Of a stretch of DNA of 64,000 nt, positions 8,447-17,380 are shown piece after piece. This stretch comes from Methylocystis sp. Sn-Cys (GTDB taxonomy: Bacteria > Pseudomonadota > Alphaproteobacteria > Rhizobiales > Beijerinckiaceae). Below the pieces are notes generated by a model. It saw only the letters and a program-made list of their open reading frames with translations. It was not told the DNA's origin and made no database searches. The stretch spans positions 1-64,000 of the forward strand of contig NZ_JAERVJ010000002.1 in NCBI RefSeq assembly GCF_016745395.1. The letters run 5' to 3'. Each line of letters starts with the position of its first letter. The first letter of the stretch is position 1. Both the position numbers and the translations under genes were made by a program.

Positions 8447-9046
8447 TTACTTGGCGGCGTCGAGCATTTCCTCGGCGTGCTCCCAGTTCACGAGATGCTC
8501 GAGGAAGGTCTTGAGATAGTCGGCGCGGCGATTGCGGTAGTCGATGTAGTAGGAATGCTCCCACACGTCGGCGACGAGCAGCGGCTGCGCGCCGTGCACC
8601 AGCGGGCTCTCGGCGTTCGGGGTCTTGCGGATCGCAGCCTTGCCGTCCTTGAGCTCCAGCCACACCCAGCCCGAGCCGAACTGCGCCAGGCCTTCCTTCT
8701 GGAAATCTTCCTTGAACTTGTCGACCGAGCCGAAGGAATCGACGATCAGCTTCTCGATCTTGCCCGGAATCGCGCCGCCGCCATTGGGCTTCATCCACTT
8801 CCAGTAGTGGTGGTGGTTGTAGTGCTGGGCGGCGTTGTTGAAGATCGGCGTGTTCTTGCCGAAGGAAGCGACAACCACCTCCTCGAGCGACTTGCCCTCG
8901 AACTCTGTGCCCTTGATCAAATTATTGAGGTTGGTGACATAGGTCGCATGGTGCTTGTCGTGATGATACTCGAACGACTCACGCGACAAATAAGGCTGCA
9001 GGGCGTCGTAAGCGTAGGGGAGATCTTCAAGCGTGAAGGACATCAA
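8447..9046 (-). CDS. sodB: Iron superoxide dismutase
   Basis: A 199-residue Fe/Mn-family superoxide dismutase that converts superoxide to hydrogen peroxide and oxygen. The metal ligands expected from E. coli SodB are present: His28 (YHHDKHH), His78 (NHHHYW), Asp160 and His164 (ADVWEHSYYIDY). Gln74 in AAQHYNH is at the position typical of iron enzymes; Mn enzymes carry Gln in another place. No signal peptide, so cytoplasmic. The first two codons are both ATG, and SD AGGAGAGC precedes them. It is convergent with the small secreted-protein gene. Confidence 0.95.
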   Translation of the reverse strand: MMSFTLEDLPYAYDALQPYLSRESFEYHHDKHHATYVTNLNNLIKGTEFEGKSLEEVVVASFGKNTPIFNNAAQHYNHHHYWKWMKPNGGGAIPGKIEKLIVDSFGSVDKFKEDFQKEGLAQFGSGWVWLELKDGKAAIRKTPNAESPLVHGAQPLLVADVWEHSYYIDYRNRRADYLKTFLEHLVNWEHAEEMLDAAK

Positions 9047-9150
9047 TGCTCTCCTGAACAGGAATAGGGCTCGAGGGCCCCGCGGTTAACTAGACCCGGC
9101 GCCGCCGTGCGGCAACAAGCAATAAGGATTCCGTATAGAAGGCGCGTGAC

Positions 9151-9182
9151 ACGGAAAAACGGCCCGGCGGGGGCCGGGCCGT
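9151..9182 (-). terminator. Intrinsic terminator of the second pmoD-like gene
   Basis: Perfect 10-bp stem (ACGGCCCGGC at 9159-9168 with GCCGGGCCGT at 9173-9182) and a GGGG loop. Read on the minus strand it is followed by GTTTTTCCGT. It lies 24 bp past the stop of the gene at 9206-9817. Confidence 0.8.
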
Positions 9183-9205
9183 CAGCATTTGCGCGAGAGA
9201 GGAAA

Positions 9206-9817
9206 TCAGGCGGGCTGGCTGGCTGCTTCCTCCTTGTATTTCTTGGACTTTGCCCGCAGGGCCACCACCATGACGGCGACGAGCGACACGAAGCCGACGC
9301 CGTAAAGGATGTATTCGATCAATCCCCAGAACGTATAGAGGCCGACCGAGAAGGGGAATTGCGACACGAACTCATTGCCGAGATCGTCGCGCACTGTGAC
9401 GATTGCGACATAGTGGCCGGCATCCTTGAAGTTGTGTTCGAAGGTCATGATGCCGTTGCGATAGATTTTCGGCTCGAGCTTGAAGACGGTCGTCGCATCT
9501 GCGTTGCTCGCCGCTGTCGCGTCGCCTTCAGTCTTGACGATGCGCACGCCCATCGCCATGTCGCGCAGCTCGTCCGAGACGGCTTCGAGCGCGATCACGG
9601 TTGGACCGGTCTTGGCGACCGCCTCGCAAAACTCCTCTTCCTCGCCCGTGCGCTGATAGGCGATGAAATGCATGTTGCTGGGGCCGATCTTGAACACGCA
9701 TTCATCCTGTTCGAGCTTCACGCCGCCATGCGCTAGCGCGCCTGTCGATGCAAAGCCCAAAGCTCCGATAAGAGCCAAAGCGGCGGCCCAAATCCGGCGC
9801 TTCGATAACCCCCTCAT
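9206..9817 (-). CDS. pmoD: PmoD-like membrane-anchored periplasmic copper protein (copy 2, stand-alone)
   Basis: A 203-residue protein: signal peptide to about residue 29 (ALA before HGGVKLEQ), periplasmic domain, one C-terminal membrane helix (about 167-190) and a basic tail. It shares with copy 1 (455-1063) the overall layout, the Cys40-x9-His50-x13-Cys64 spacing, and the closing pattern GHYVAIVTVRDD (GHYIGLVTLTRD in copy 1). PmoD proteins are reported to build a dimeric CuA-like copper centre. Unlike copy 1 it has no copper genes next to it. It has its own terminator and a long AT-rich leader, so it is probably a monocistronic, separately regulated unit. Cleavage after GALA would leave an N-terminal His, another possible copper ligand. 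Confidence 0.82.
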   Translation of the reverse strand: MRGLSKRRIWAAALALIGALGFASTGALAHGGVKLEQDECVFKIGPSNMHFIAYQRTGEEEEFCEAVAKTGPTVIALEAVSDELRDMAMGVRIVKTEGDATAASNADATTVFKLEPKIYRNGIMTFEHNFKDAGHYVAIVTVRDDLGNEFVSQFPFSVGLYTFWGLIEYILYGVGFVSLVAVMVVALRAKSKKYKEEAASQPA

Positions 9818-9968
9818 GTCCGTCTCCTAATCAGGTTGAGAACCGGCCGCTTGGTTCGACAGCGCCTGCGCCGTCGCCCGCCGCTCTCACGGCCAATACA
9901 AGAGCTTTGTGCGGGGCGCTGCTTTTACCATGCGTCATCAGGACGCATGCTTGCTAATACATGTAACT

Positions 9969-9997
9969 ATATGAAATACAATAACTTACAATGTCAA
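9969..9997 (-). promoter_or_regulatory. Candidate promoter in the AT-rich leader of the second pmoD-like gene
   Basis: The 388-bp gap 9818-10205 holds no gene. Its middle (about 9950-10090) is strikingly AT-rich against the GC-rich surroundings. On the minus strand a perfect TTGACA (9992-9997) is followed after 17 bases by TCATAT (9969-9974), with TATAGT overlapping just beyond. The start codon at 9817 would leave an untranslated leader of roughly 150 bases. The -10 match is weak. Confidence 0.35.
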
Positions 9998-10205
9998 CAA
10001 TGCAGCGCGCTTCCTGTCCTGACGATCAACATATTGAACTGTAATGCGTTAATGACCATATTAGTAGAAAAACCATCTTCCCTCTGGCTCTGGGCATGAA
10101 CGGCTTTCAAAGTATAGAAAGTATAGATTCGCGCGCGCCTTCCCGGCGACTTGCGCGCGGCCTCTCGGTATGTGCTAGAAGGGCGGCGACGACGATGGGA
10201 GCCGC

Positions 10206-10763
10206 ATGAAGCGCAATCTTTCCGGATGGGGCGTGACAGCCGCTGGCCTGCTGCTCGCGGGCGGCGGGGCCTATGGAATGTGGGCCGGCTGGGACATGAT
10301 CATGGTCGAGCGCGGCTGGAGCCTGTTTATCGCCGGCTCGGTCGCCTTGTCGGGCGGTGTGGTGACGGCGGCGCTCGGCCGGGTCGTCGCCCATCTCGCC
10401 CGCCTCGGCGCGGCGCCGGACGCCGCCGCGCAACCGGCCGCGCCCAAGCCGGTTGAGGATGCGCCAGTTGAGGAAGCGGCTCCTGTGGAGGCGGTTCAGG
10501 CGGAGATGTGGGTGAGCCCCGCTCCGGCGAAGCCCGAGTCTCCCAAGGCGAACGGCGTCACCGCCGAGCCGCCGCGGCCGGACTTCTCGTCCCTCTTGAG
10601 ACCGCCGGCCGAAGAGCCGACGGAGGTCGACCGCTATACGGCGGGCGAATCGACCTATGTCATGATGTCCGACGGTTCGGTCGAGGTGCGCGGTCCCGAA
10701 GGCGCGCAACGCTATCCCTCGCTCGCCGCCTTGAGGGCCGAGGCCGAGTCGCGACAGCGCTAA
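10206..10763 (+). CDS. Two-helix membrane protein with Pro/Ala-rich cytoplasmic region, unknown
   Basis: A 185-residue protein. Two membrane helices (about 8-30 and 38-62) are followed by a long Ala/Pro/Glu-rich linker (70-140) and a small C-terminal segment (STYVMMSDGSVEVRGPEG) that could form a beta structure. I recognise no named family; such helix-linker proteins are common in Rhizobiales. Start ATG at 10206 with a GGGAGCC-like site upstream. Divergent from the second pmoD-like gene. Confidence 0.65.
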   Translation: MKRNLSGWGVTAAGLLLAGGGAYGMWAGWDMIMVERGWSLFIAGSVALSGGVVTAALGRVVAHLARLGAAPDAAAQPAAPKPVEDAPVEEAAPVEAVQAEMWVSPAPAKPESPKANGVTAEPPRPDFSSLLRPPAEEPTEVDRYTAGESTYVMMSDGSVEVRGPEGAQRYPSLAALRAEAESRQR

Positions 10764-10862
10764 CCTGCCTCGCTGTATGCGGCCATTGGCCGCCTCACGG
10801 CGCCTCGCCAGCGTCGCTATCCTGCCGCGATAACAACGACAAAATCGTCGGCGGGGAGGCAT

Positions 10863-12032
10863 ATGCCAGGGATGGATGCTCTTTTAGACGCTGTTCGGCG
10901 GATCGAGCCCATCATCCGCGAAAATGCTGCGGCGGCCGAGCGCGACCGCAGATTGTCACCGCAAGCGGCCGCGGCGATGCGCGAGGCGGGCCTTTACCGA
11001 CTCTGGCGGCCCAAGGCGCTCGGCGGGCTGGAAGTCGATCCCAAGACGGGTTTCCGCGTCATCGAGGAACTCGGTCGCATCGACAGCGCAGCAAGCTGGA
11101 ATTTGCAGGTGTCGATCGCCCACGACCTTTTCGGGCCATGGTTCCCCGACGACGCCGCGCGTGAAATCTTTGGGGGCGACGCCATCGTCGTCGGCGGCCA
11201 GCAGCCGGCGCGTCGCGCCGTTCCCGTGGCCGGCGGCTATCTTCTTTCGGGCAGCACGCCTTTTGTCAGCGGCGCACATCAGGCGACCGCTTATCTGGGC
11301 TACGCCAACATCGTTGAGGATGGCGATCTGCGCCGCAACGCCGACGGCGCGCCGGAAACGCTTTTGGTCGCCTGCTCGGCGAAAGACGCGACGATCGTCG
11401 ACAACTGGAACGTCTTCGGCATGCGAGGGACGGGCAGTCATGATGTCGACGTGCATGACGCATTCGTCCCCGCCAATTGGGCCGTCCCCTGGGAGCCGCT
11501 GCGCAAACCGGGCAGCGCCTATGAAGGGCCGCTTTATCGCCTGACAGTCTGGCCGGCGATCGCCGCGCTGACGCCGCCAGCGCTCGGCATCGCCCGGGCG
11601 GCAATCGACGAGGCGATCGCGCTCATAACGAAAAAGACGCCAGCTTTTGGCGCAAAGAAGCTCGAGGACAATAGCGTCGTGCAGTCGCAACTGGCGCGCG
11701 CCGAAGCGAGGCTCGGCGCCGGACGCGCCTTCTTCTATCAGACGTTTGAAGAGGCCTATGCGCAAGCGGTCGCGGGCCAGCCAATCGATACAAAAATAAA
11801 GGGGAGATTGCAGCTCGCAATCACCCACGCCATGCTCGAAGCCACGGCGGCGGTGGACATCGTGCATGAGATTATCGGCGCCTCTGGCATACGCGAGGAG
11901 TTTCGTTTCGCGCAGCACTTCCGCGATGTCCACGTCATCACGCAGCACGGCTTCATCAACGCCGCGAAACTGCAGCCGGTCGGGCAAATCATGCTGGGCC
12001 TTGCACCCGACTGGCCATTCTTCGCGTTTTGA
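10863..12032 (+). CDS. Acyl-CoA dehydrogenase-like / group D flavin monooxygenase-family protein
   Basis: A 389-residue protein with the acyl-CoA dehydrogenase fold: helical N-domain (residues 1-110), beta-barrel middle with FGMRGTGSHDVDVHD, and a helical C-domain ending RDVHVITQHGFINAA. The last motif and the missing catalytic Glu of true dehydrogenases suit the flavin-dependent monooxygenase branch (HpaB/DszC-like), which uses reduced flavin from a partner reductase. No reductase gene is adjacent, so substrate and reaction are unknown. SD GGGGAGG lies before the ATG. Followed by a repeat element. Confidence 0.75.
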   Translation: MPGMDALLDAVRRIEPIIRENAAAAERDRRLSPQAAAAMREAGLYRLWRPKALGGLEVDPKTGFRVIEELGRIDSAASWNLQVSIAHDLFGPWFPDDAAREIFGGDAIVVGGQQPARRAVPVAGGYLLSGSTPFVSGAHQATAYLGYANIVEDGDLRRNADGAPETLLVACSAKDATIVDNWNVFGMRGTGSHDVDVHDAFVPANWAVPWEPLRKPGSAYEGPLYRLTVWPAIAALTPPALGIARAAIDEAIALITKKTPAFGAKKLEDNSVVQSQLARAEARLGAGRAFFYQTFEEAYAQAVAGQPIDTKIKGRLQLAITHAMLEATAAVDIVHEIIGASGIREEFRFAQHFRDVHVITQHGFINAAKLQPVGQIMLGLAPDWPFFAF

Positions 12033-12058
12033 CGTTTGAACGGCTCGCATTGGGGAAT

Positions 12059-12164
12059 GTCATTCCCGGCGGGCTGAAAGCCCGACCGGGAATCCAGAGC
12101 CACAAAAGCGCTGGTTTGGCGCTGGATTCCCGATCGCTCGCTCAAGCGAGCGTCGGGAATGACA
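12059..12164 (+). repeat. Dispersed repeat family A, copy 2
   Basis: About 106 bp. The left half, GTCATTCCCGGCGGGCTGAA, pairs with GACCGGGAAT. The centre carries AGAGCCACAAAAGCGCTGGT. The right half, GATTCCCGATCGCTCGCTC, pairs with GAGCGTCGGGAATGAC. It is nearly identical to the copy at 56608-56743. It lies just after the stop of the flavoprotein gene. Confidence 0.9.
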
Positions 12165-12180
12165 CCCGCCCAACAAGCGG

Positions 12181-12218
12181 ATCTGGAAAGTCTATCAACT
12201 TTTGCGGAATGCGCTCTA
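12181..12218 (-). repeat. Repeat family D, short copy giving the stop codon of the CBS gene
   Basis: The sequence AAAGTCTATCAACTTTTGCG GAATGCGCTCTA (two parts, 12188-12218) matches the end of the longer copy at 21366-21487. The final CTA, read on the minus strand, is the TAG stop of the CBS-domain gene at 12216. Confidence 0.75.
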
Positions 12219-13157
12219 TGTGCGCTTGCCCCACATCAGGAACAGCGCCGCATCGCCCGGCAGGCCCTCGGGAAAATCGACGATCTGCGCGGCAATTTTG
12301 AAGCCGCGCGGCTGCAGCTCGTTGCGCCAGCGCTTGAAGACATCCGCCGGCTCGCCGCGCAGCGTTTCCGGCCAGTGCGAGTCGGGCGCGTTGATCGCGC
12401 GCCCGCCATCGAGGCAGAGCTGGGCCGGAAATCGGATGAGCATATGCTCCGTCAGGCCCGAGGCGGCGGCGCGGCGGGCCTGAGACACCATCTCGCGCCA
12501 TTGCCCTTCGGTGAGGCGCTGGGCGGCAAGGTCCTTGATGCGCTGCTCGCGCAATTCCAACATGGCGCGGTGGCGGTCCTCGCGCTCCTTATCGAGCTGG
12601 CGCTCATGCGCGGCGACGAGATCGCGAAACTCTTCCGCCGTTGCGATGTCGCAGGCTTGCGGTTCGCGTCGCGTTTCTGAAAGGATGGATTTGGGCTGGC
12701 TGAGAACGTCCTGCTGCTGTGGGTGTTTGCGCTCAGAGAGCGCGTGCAGCACTTCGCGGCGCAAGAGCACGCCGATGATTTTGTGGCCGTCGACCACCGG
12801 CGCGCGTTTGAGATGATGCTCCTGCATCACTTTCGCGATGTCGGAAAGCTTGGCGCCGCTGGGGACGGAGATCGCGGGCGCCGTCATCACCTCGCGCAGC
12901 GCGCGGCCATTCGAGCGGAAGGGCGCGTTACGCCGGTTTTGCAGCAAGAACGCCGGAATGGGCCCGAGACCGGCGTCGGGGAGGGGGCGCGCCTTTTCGA
13001 GATTGCTGCGCGTGACGATCCCGATCGGCGCCAACTGCTCGTCGACGACGGGCACAACGCCGACCTCGCATTCCGAAAGAAGCTTCGCGACGTAATCGAG
13101 GTCCGCATCCGCCGTGACAAAAGGAAAATGCCGCGTCATCAACTCGCGCGCAATCAT
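12216..13157 (-). CDS. CBS-domain protein with coiled-coil C-terminal region
   Basis: A 313-residue cytoplasmic protein. Residues 1-55 are the first CBS motif (MIARELMTRHFPFVTADADL, VVPVVDEQLAPIGIVTRSNL). Residues 85-145 are the second (VMTAPAISVPSGAKLSDIAK, RAPVVDGHKIIGVLLRREVL). CBS pairs bind adenine nucleotides. Residues 170-230 are strongly charged and helical, probably a coiled coil. The last 80 residues (SGLTEHMLIRFPAQLCLDGG) form an uncharacterised domain. The protein probably senses energy state, but the target is unknown. Its TAG stop falls within a family D repeat. It lies 22 bp downstream of xthA, same strand. Confidence 0.8.
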   Translation of the reverse strand: MIARELMTRHFPFVTADADLDYVAKLLSECEVGVVPVVDEQLAPIGIVTRSNLEKARPLPDAGLGPIPAFLLQNRRNAPFRSNGRALREVMTAPAISVPSGAKLSDIAKVMQEHHLKRAPVVDGHKIIGVLLRREVLHALSERKHPQQQDVLSQPKSILSETRREPQACDIATAEEFRDLVAAHERQLDKEREDRHRAMLELREQRIKDLAAQRLTEGQWREMVSQARRAAASGLTEHMLIRFPAQLCLDGGRAINAPDSHWPETLRGEPADVFKRWRNELQPRGFKIAAQIVDFPEGLPGDAALFLMWGKRT

Positions 13158-13179
13158 CTGGCCTCCCGTCGCTGCGCCG

Positions 13180-13977
13180 TTACTCCGACAACTCTATCGT
13201 CACCGGCACATGATCGGACGGACGCTCCCAGCCGCGCGCCTCGGTGAGCACTTCGAGCTTGCCGAGCGCGCCGCCGAGCGCTTCGCTCACCAGAATATGG
13301 TCGAGACGCCGGCCGCGGTTGGAGGCCGCCCAATCCGCCGCACGATAGCTCCACCATGTGTAAAGTTTTTCTTCCGCCGGCACGAAATGGCGCATGGCGT
13401 CGATCCAATTGCCGGCGCGCTGGACTTTGGTCAGCTTCTCGACCTCGATCGGCGTGTGGCTGACGACTTTCAGCAGCGCCTTGTGGCTCCACACGTCATG
13501 CTCGAGCGGCGCGATGTTGAGATCGCCGACGAGCACGACACGGCCCTTCGCGGCGCCGTTTTCGCCCCATTCTTTCATCTCGTCGAGAAAACCGAGCTTA
13601 TGCGCGAATTTCGGGTTGATCTCGACGTCGGGCTCGTCGCCGCCGGCGGGCACATAGAAATTATGCAGCGTGATCGGCCCGCCCGCGCCCTCGACCTCGA
13701 CGGCGATATGACGCGCGTCGCCCTTCTCGCAAAAGTCGCGCTTCTCGATCAGCCGCAGCGGCTTTTTCGAGACGACGGCGACGCCGTGATAGCCCTTCTG
13801 TCCATTGATGGCGGCGTGCTTATAGCCGAGCGCGGTGAAATCCTTCATGGGGAATTCAGCGTCCCGGCATTTGGTTTCCTGCAGGCAAAGAACGTCGGGC
13901 GCCTTGTCCTTCAGGAGTTGCGCGACGAGCGGCATGCGCAGCCGCACGGAATTAATGTTCCACGTGGTAATCTTCAA
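13180..13977 (-). CDS. xthA: Exonuclease III (AP endonuclease family)
   Basis: A 265-residue Mg-dependent exonuclease/AP endonuclease of base excision repair. Motifs: KITTWNINSVRLR (start of the fold), CLQETKC (catalytic Glu), GYHGVAVVSK, LVGDLNIAP (Asp/Asn), LDHILVS and a final SDHVPV (Asp-His). I chose a TTG start at 13977, one base after the TAA of the upstream gene, because it gives the family-typical MKITTWN beginning with AAGG nine bases before it. A GTG at 14004, overlapping the upstream gene, is the alternative. It is translationally coupled to the TIGR01620 gene. Confidence 0.93.
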   Translation of the reverse strand: MKITTWNINSVRLRMPLVAQLLKDKAPDVLCLQETKCRDAEFPMKDFTALGYKHAAINGQKGYHGVAVVSKKPLRLIEKRDFCEKGDARHIAVEVEGAGGPITLHNFYVPAGGDEPDVEINPKFAHKLGFLDEMKEWGENGAAKGRVVLVGDLNIAPLEHDVWSHKALLKVVSHTPIEVEKLTKVQRAGNWIDAMRHFVPAEEKLYTWWSYRAADWAASNRGRRLDHILVSEALGGALGKLEVLTEARGWERPSDHVPVTIELSE

Positions 13978-13978
13978 T

Positions 13979-15028
13979 TTATTGAGCCTTGGTCTTGTCG
14001 CCACTGAACAGGAAAGGCGCGACGTCCTTCACGCCGGGCTGTTTCTCGGTGACGAAGGGAGTAGGGCGGCACACCGCCATGGCGGAGAGGCCGACGCGCG
14101 CCGTGAGCAGGCCGTTGAGCACGCCCTCGCCGAGCTTTGCGGAAAGACGCGCGGCGACGCCATAGCCCAACACCTGCTGCAACAGCGTATCGCCGACGGC
14201 GACCGTGCCGGTAATGGCAAGATGCGCGCCAACGGAGCGCGCGAGCTTGAAGAAACCGAGAAGGCCGGGGCGGCCGCCGTAGATTTCGGCGATGCGTCGC
14301 ATCAGCATGATGGCCTGGCCGGCGACGAAGATGACGTCGAGGATGGCGCGCGGGCTGATCGCCGTCACAACGGAAACACGCTTGGCGGCGGCGGCGATTT
14401 CGCGACGCGCAATCTCGTCGAGCGGCGCAACGAGACTGCGTTCGGCGAGATCGACGAGGTCTTTGCCGTCGATGATCTGCTTCACATAGTCGGCGACGAG
14501 GGCGCGCGGGCGGGCGAGCTCGGCGCGGCTCTCGTAAAGCTTGCAAAGGTCCAGCACGCGCGTGCGCGCGGCGGCGACGTCGTCGGCCGTGCGCGCAGCG
14601 GCGAGGTCGGCGTGCAGTTTGGCGACGTGGTTTTGCAGCAGAATAGCGCGGATTTCGCGCGCCACGAAGAGAAGCGCCGTTAGGCCAGCGGCCGACGCCA
14701 GCGCGAGACCGATCGTTCCGAGAATGGGCGAACGGGCGAAGAGATCTTCGACGAAGTTCCAGATCCAGATGCTGAGCGCGAGCGTGATCAGACCGGTGAG
14801 AGCCGACAGGAAAACGCCGCCAGAGGAGAAAACATAGCGATCGAGGAAGCCCTTGGCGCGGGCGGCCTCGACCGCCTCCTCACCGCCCTGCGCGACGTCG
14901 GCGAGCTCGGCGGCTTGCGCGAAAATATCGGCCTCCTCCTCGACCTGCGGCGCGGGCTTCGAGGTCACGGTCTCGTCGCCATTGAGGCGGAAGGCGCGCG
15001 GGCGGGGTCTGCGCTCTGAATCGCTCAT
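13979..15028 (-). CDS. TIGR01620 / DUF697-family inner membrane protein (YcjF-like)
   Basis: A 349-residue protein: charged, disordered N-terminal 75 residues, two membrane helices (about 76-98 and 107-127), a helical cytoplasmic segment, and a DUF697-type C-terminal domain (ISPRAILDVIFVAGQAIMLM, RRIAEIYGGRPGLLGFFKLA). The family is often linked with a YcjX-like GTPase in stress-related operons, but no such gene is visible here. Start MSDSERRPRPRAF at 15028; a frame 75 bases longer exists but lacks support. It is followed directly by xthA. Confidence 0.8.
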   Translation of the reverse strand: MSDSERRPRPRAFRLNGDETVTSKPAPQVEEEADIFAQAAELADVAQGGEEAVEAARAKGFLDRYVFSSGGVFLSALTGLITLALSIWIWNFVEDLFARSPILGTIGLALASAAGLTALLFVAREIRAILLQNHVAKLHADLAAARTADDVAAARTRVLDLCKLYESRAELARPRALVADYVKQIIDGKDLVDLAERSLVAPLDEIARREIAAAAKRVSVVTAISPRAILDVIFVAGQAIMLMRRIAEIYGGRPGLLGFFKLARSVGAHLAITGTVAVGDTLLQQVLGYGVAARLSAKLGEGVLNGLLTARVGLSAMAVCRPTPFVTEKQPGVKDVAPFLFSGDKTKAQ

Positions 15029-15271
15029 GTGTTCGGTCCGGGCTTCGACCCCTCCCTTTAGCGCTTCCGGCGGCAAAACGGGAGCGGGATGATGACGAGA
15101 CACGCGAGTCGATTTTTTCGCGCGCGAGAACTATCCTCTTTTGCGGAAACCGGAGCTGGCAATAACTGTTGCGGTTCTGCGCCTCTTTTACGAAGGGCGA
15201 GACTGGGAACCGGCATTTTCGCGTTGGGCGTCTCATACCGTTTCCGTTTGATCAGCTCGGATTGCCATTTT

Positions 15272-15472
15272 AATCCAGAACCACAAGAGCGCTAGTTTTG
15301 CCCGACCGCCGTCATTGCGAGCGAAGCGAAGCAATCCAGGGCGGCAAATGCGGCGCTGGATTGCTTCGTCGGCTCCGCCTCCTCGCAATGACGGCGGTGA
15401 TTTCCTGCTTGTCCAAACGGCGCGAGCGTCGGTGATGGCGCCGAACCAATCGAGCGGATCTCGTATCAGGTT
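15272..15472 (+). repeat. Composite repeat, family A fragment plus family B, copy 1
   Basis: It begins with a family A piece (ATCCAGAACCACAAGAGCGC) and runs into GTCATTGCGAGCGAAGCGAA with GCAATCCAGG. Its inverted partner is GGATTGCTTCGTCGGCTCCG with CCTCGCAATGACGGCGGTGA. The copy at 51997-52181 matches it almost base for base to GCGGATCTCGTATCA. The 520-bp gap 15029-15548 holds no gene otherwise; 15029-15271 shows nothing I recognise. Confidence 0.85.
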
Positions 15473-15548
15473 GCAGCCCCGCCGCGCCTCCGTTAGCATC
15501 TGCGGCGCCTCCGCCCGCGCTTCTCGAGAACAGGTTTCAGCGTTTCCG

Positions 15549-16139
15549 ATGTCCTTCCTGCCCGACGCGTTTGCGCTCATTCTCGGTTACCTCCTCGGCT
15601 CCATCCCCTTCGGCTTGCTGCTCACGCGCCTCGCTGGCACCACCGACATTCGCGGCATTGGGTCGGGCAATATCGGCGCGACCAATGTCCTGCGCACCGG
15701 CCGCAAAGACCTCGCGGCGGCGACGCTCGTTCTCGACGCGATCAAGGGAACGGCCGCCGTGCTCATCGGCGCCCATCTCTCGCCCGAAGGCGCCATAATC
15801 GCGGGCTTCGCGGCCTTTGTCGGGCATATCGCGCCGGTCTGGCTTCAGTTCAAAGGCGGCAAGGGCGTCGCGACATTCCTCGGGTGCCTTTTCGGCCTGC
15901 ATTGGCCGGTGGGGCTCGCCTTTTGCGCCATATGGCTCTCGGTCGCGGCGATCACGCGCTATTCGTCGCTTTCGGCGCTCGTCGCCAGCGCCGCCGCGCC
16001 GCTGCTCTTGCTGTTTCTCGGCCATGGCGGCGAAGCCCTCGTCGTCGGCGCCATGGCGGCCTTGCTCTGGCGCAAGCACGCGGAGAACATCGCCCGCCTG
16101 CGCGCCGGCACGGAGAGCCGCATCGGCCAAAAGGCATGA
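15549..16139 (+). CDS. plsY: Glycerol-3-phosphate acyltransferase PlsY
   Basis: A 196-residue inner membrane enzyme that acylates glycerol-3-phosphate from acyl-phosphate, the first step of phospholipid synthesis. The three PlsY motifs are present: [11 protein letters not shown] with [20 protein letters not shown]; the cytoplasmic [12 protein letters not shown]; and [18 protein letters not shown]. Five membrane segments, as usual for the family. The stop overlaps the dprA start (ATGA at 16136-16139), so translation is coupled. The ATG at 15549 was chosen over a longer frame that runs back into the repeat. Confidence 0.95.
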   Translation: MSFLPDAFALILGYLLGSIPFGLLLTRLAGTTDIRGIGSGNIGATNVLRTGRKDLAAATLVLDAIKGTAAVLIGAHLSPEGAIIAGFAAFVGHIAPVWLQFKGGKGVATFLGCLFGLHWPVGLAFCAIWLSVAAITRYSSLSALVASAAAPLLLLFLGHGGEALVVGAMAALLWRKHAENIARLRAGTESRIGQKA

Positions 16140-17377
16140 GCAGGGCGCGGCTCAGCGACGAGCAGCTCGTCGACTGGCTGCGCCTCATCCGCAGTGAAAA
16201 TATCGGGCCGCGCACCTTCCTGGCGCTCATCAACCGCTTCGGCGGCGCCGGCGCGGCGTTGGAGGCCTTGCCGGCGCTCGCCGCCAAATCGCTACGCGGG
16301 CGCGCCGTCCGCATTGCGCCGCGCGACGAGATCATGCGCGAGATGGACGCCGCGGCAAGAATGGGCGTGCGTTTCATCCCGATCTGCGACGCCGATTATC
16401 CGCCGCTTCTGCGCGAAATCGCCGACGCGCCGCCGGTCCTCTCTATCCGCGGAGTCGCCGAGACCACGCAGCGCGATGGGGTGGCGCTGGTCGGTTCGCG
16501 CAATGCGTCGACCGCCGGCCTCGCCTTTGCCGAGCGGCTGGCCCGTGGCCTGGGACGGGAGGGCTATGTGATCGTCTCCGGCCTCGCGCGGGGGATCGAC
16601 GCGGCGGCGCATCGCGCGAGCCTCGAGACCGCCACGATCGCCGTGCTCGCGGGCGGGCAGGCGCGCCCTTATCCGTCCGAACATGAAAAGCTCGTCGCCC
16701 AGATCGCAGAGCGCGGACTCCTCGTTTCGGAAATGCCGATCGAATGGGAGCCGCGCGGCCGGGATTTTCCACGCCGCAACCGCATCATTTCCGGGCTGAG
16801 CCGCGCGACGGTCGTGGTCGAGGCGGCGCGGCGCTCGGGGTCGCTGATCACGGCGCGTTTCGCCAATGAGCAGGGCCGGGAAATCTTCGCGGTTCCCGGC
16901 TCGCCGCTCGATCCGCGCGCGGAGGGGACGAATGATCTGCTGCGCCAGGGGGCGACCCTGTGCGCGCGGCCGGAAGACGTCGTCGACGCTTTGGCGGCGG
17001 GCGGCGGAGGATCATCGGCGGGGTCGCTTTTCGACATGGCCGGCGGAGCCGATCAGGGGCCGTTCTTCGAAGAATTCGAGGCCTTGTTCGAGCAGGAGCA
17101 AATTGCGTTCGACGAGCTGGCGGCCAACCAACCGGATTTCCAGCCGACTGTTGACACAAGCGAGCATCTGCCGGAGGCGAATTATACTGCGCTCACCGAC
17201 CCACGTGAGCGCGTCATGTCGCTTCTCGGACCGGCGCCGGTGGCGATCGACGACCTCATTCGGACCGCCGGCCTATCGGCGCGCGACGTGCAGGGCGCGC
17301 TCATGGAGCTCGATCTTGAAGGCCGCCTGGAGCGGCATGGCGCGAATTGCGTCGCGCTTGTCGGCAACCGAAAGTAG
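16136..17377 (+). CDS. dprA: DNA-processing protein DprA
   Basis: A 413-residue protein that loads RecA onto incoming single-stranded DNA during natural transformation. N-terminal helical/SAM-like region (1-70), then the Rossmann-like DprA core: [78 protein letters not shown] and [20 protein letters not shown]. It ends with an acidic linker and a DprA winged-helix domain ([35 protein letters not shown]). Start ATG at 16136 overlaps the plsY stop by four bases. Family-typical length. It is convergent with the next gene, stops three bases apart. Confidence 0.95.
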   Translation: MSRARLSDEQLVDWLRLIRSENIGPRTFLALINRFGGAGAALEALPALAAKSLRGRAVRIAPRDEIMREMDAAARMGVRFIPICDADYPPLLREIADAPPVLSIRGVAETTQRDGVALVGSRNASTAGLAFAERLARGLGREGYVIVSGLARGIDAAAHRASLETATIAVLAGGQARPYPSEHEKLVAQIAERGLLVSEMPIEWEPRGRDFPRRNRIISGLSRATVVVEAARRSGSLITARFANEQGREIFAVPGSPLDPRAEGTNDLLRQGATLCARPEDVVDALAAGGGGSSAGSLFDMAGGADQGPFFEEFEALFEQEQIAFDELAANQPDFQPTVDTSEHLPEANYTALTDPRERVMSLLGPAPVAIDDLIRTAGLSARDVQGALMELDLEGRLERHGANCVALVGNRK

Positions 17378-17380
17378 GAG

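Noticed and set aside
15315-15548. N-terminal extension of PlsY into the upstream repeat
   Set aside because: It would translate the family B repeat. PlsY of normal length starts at 15549.
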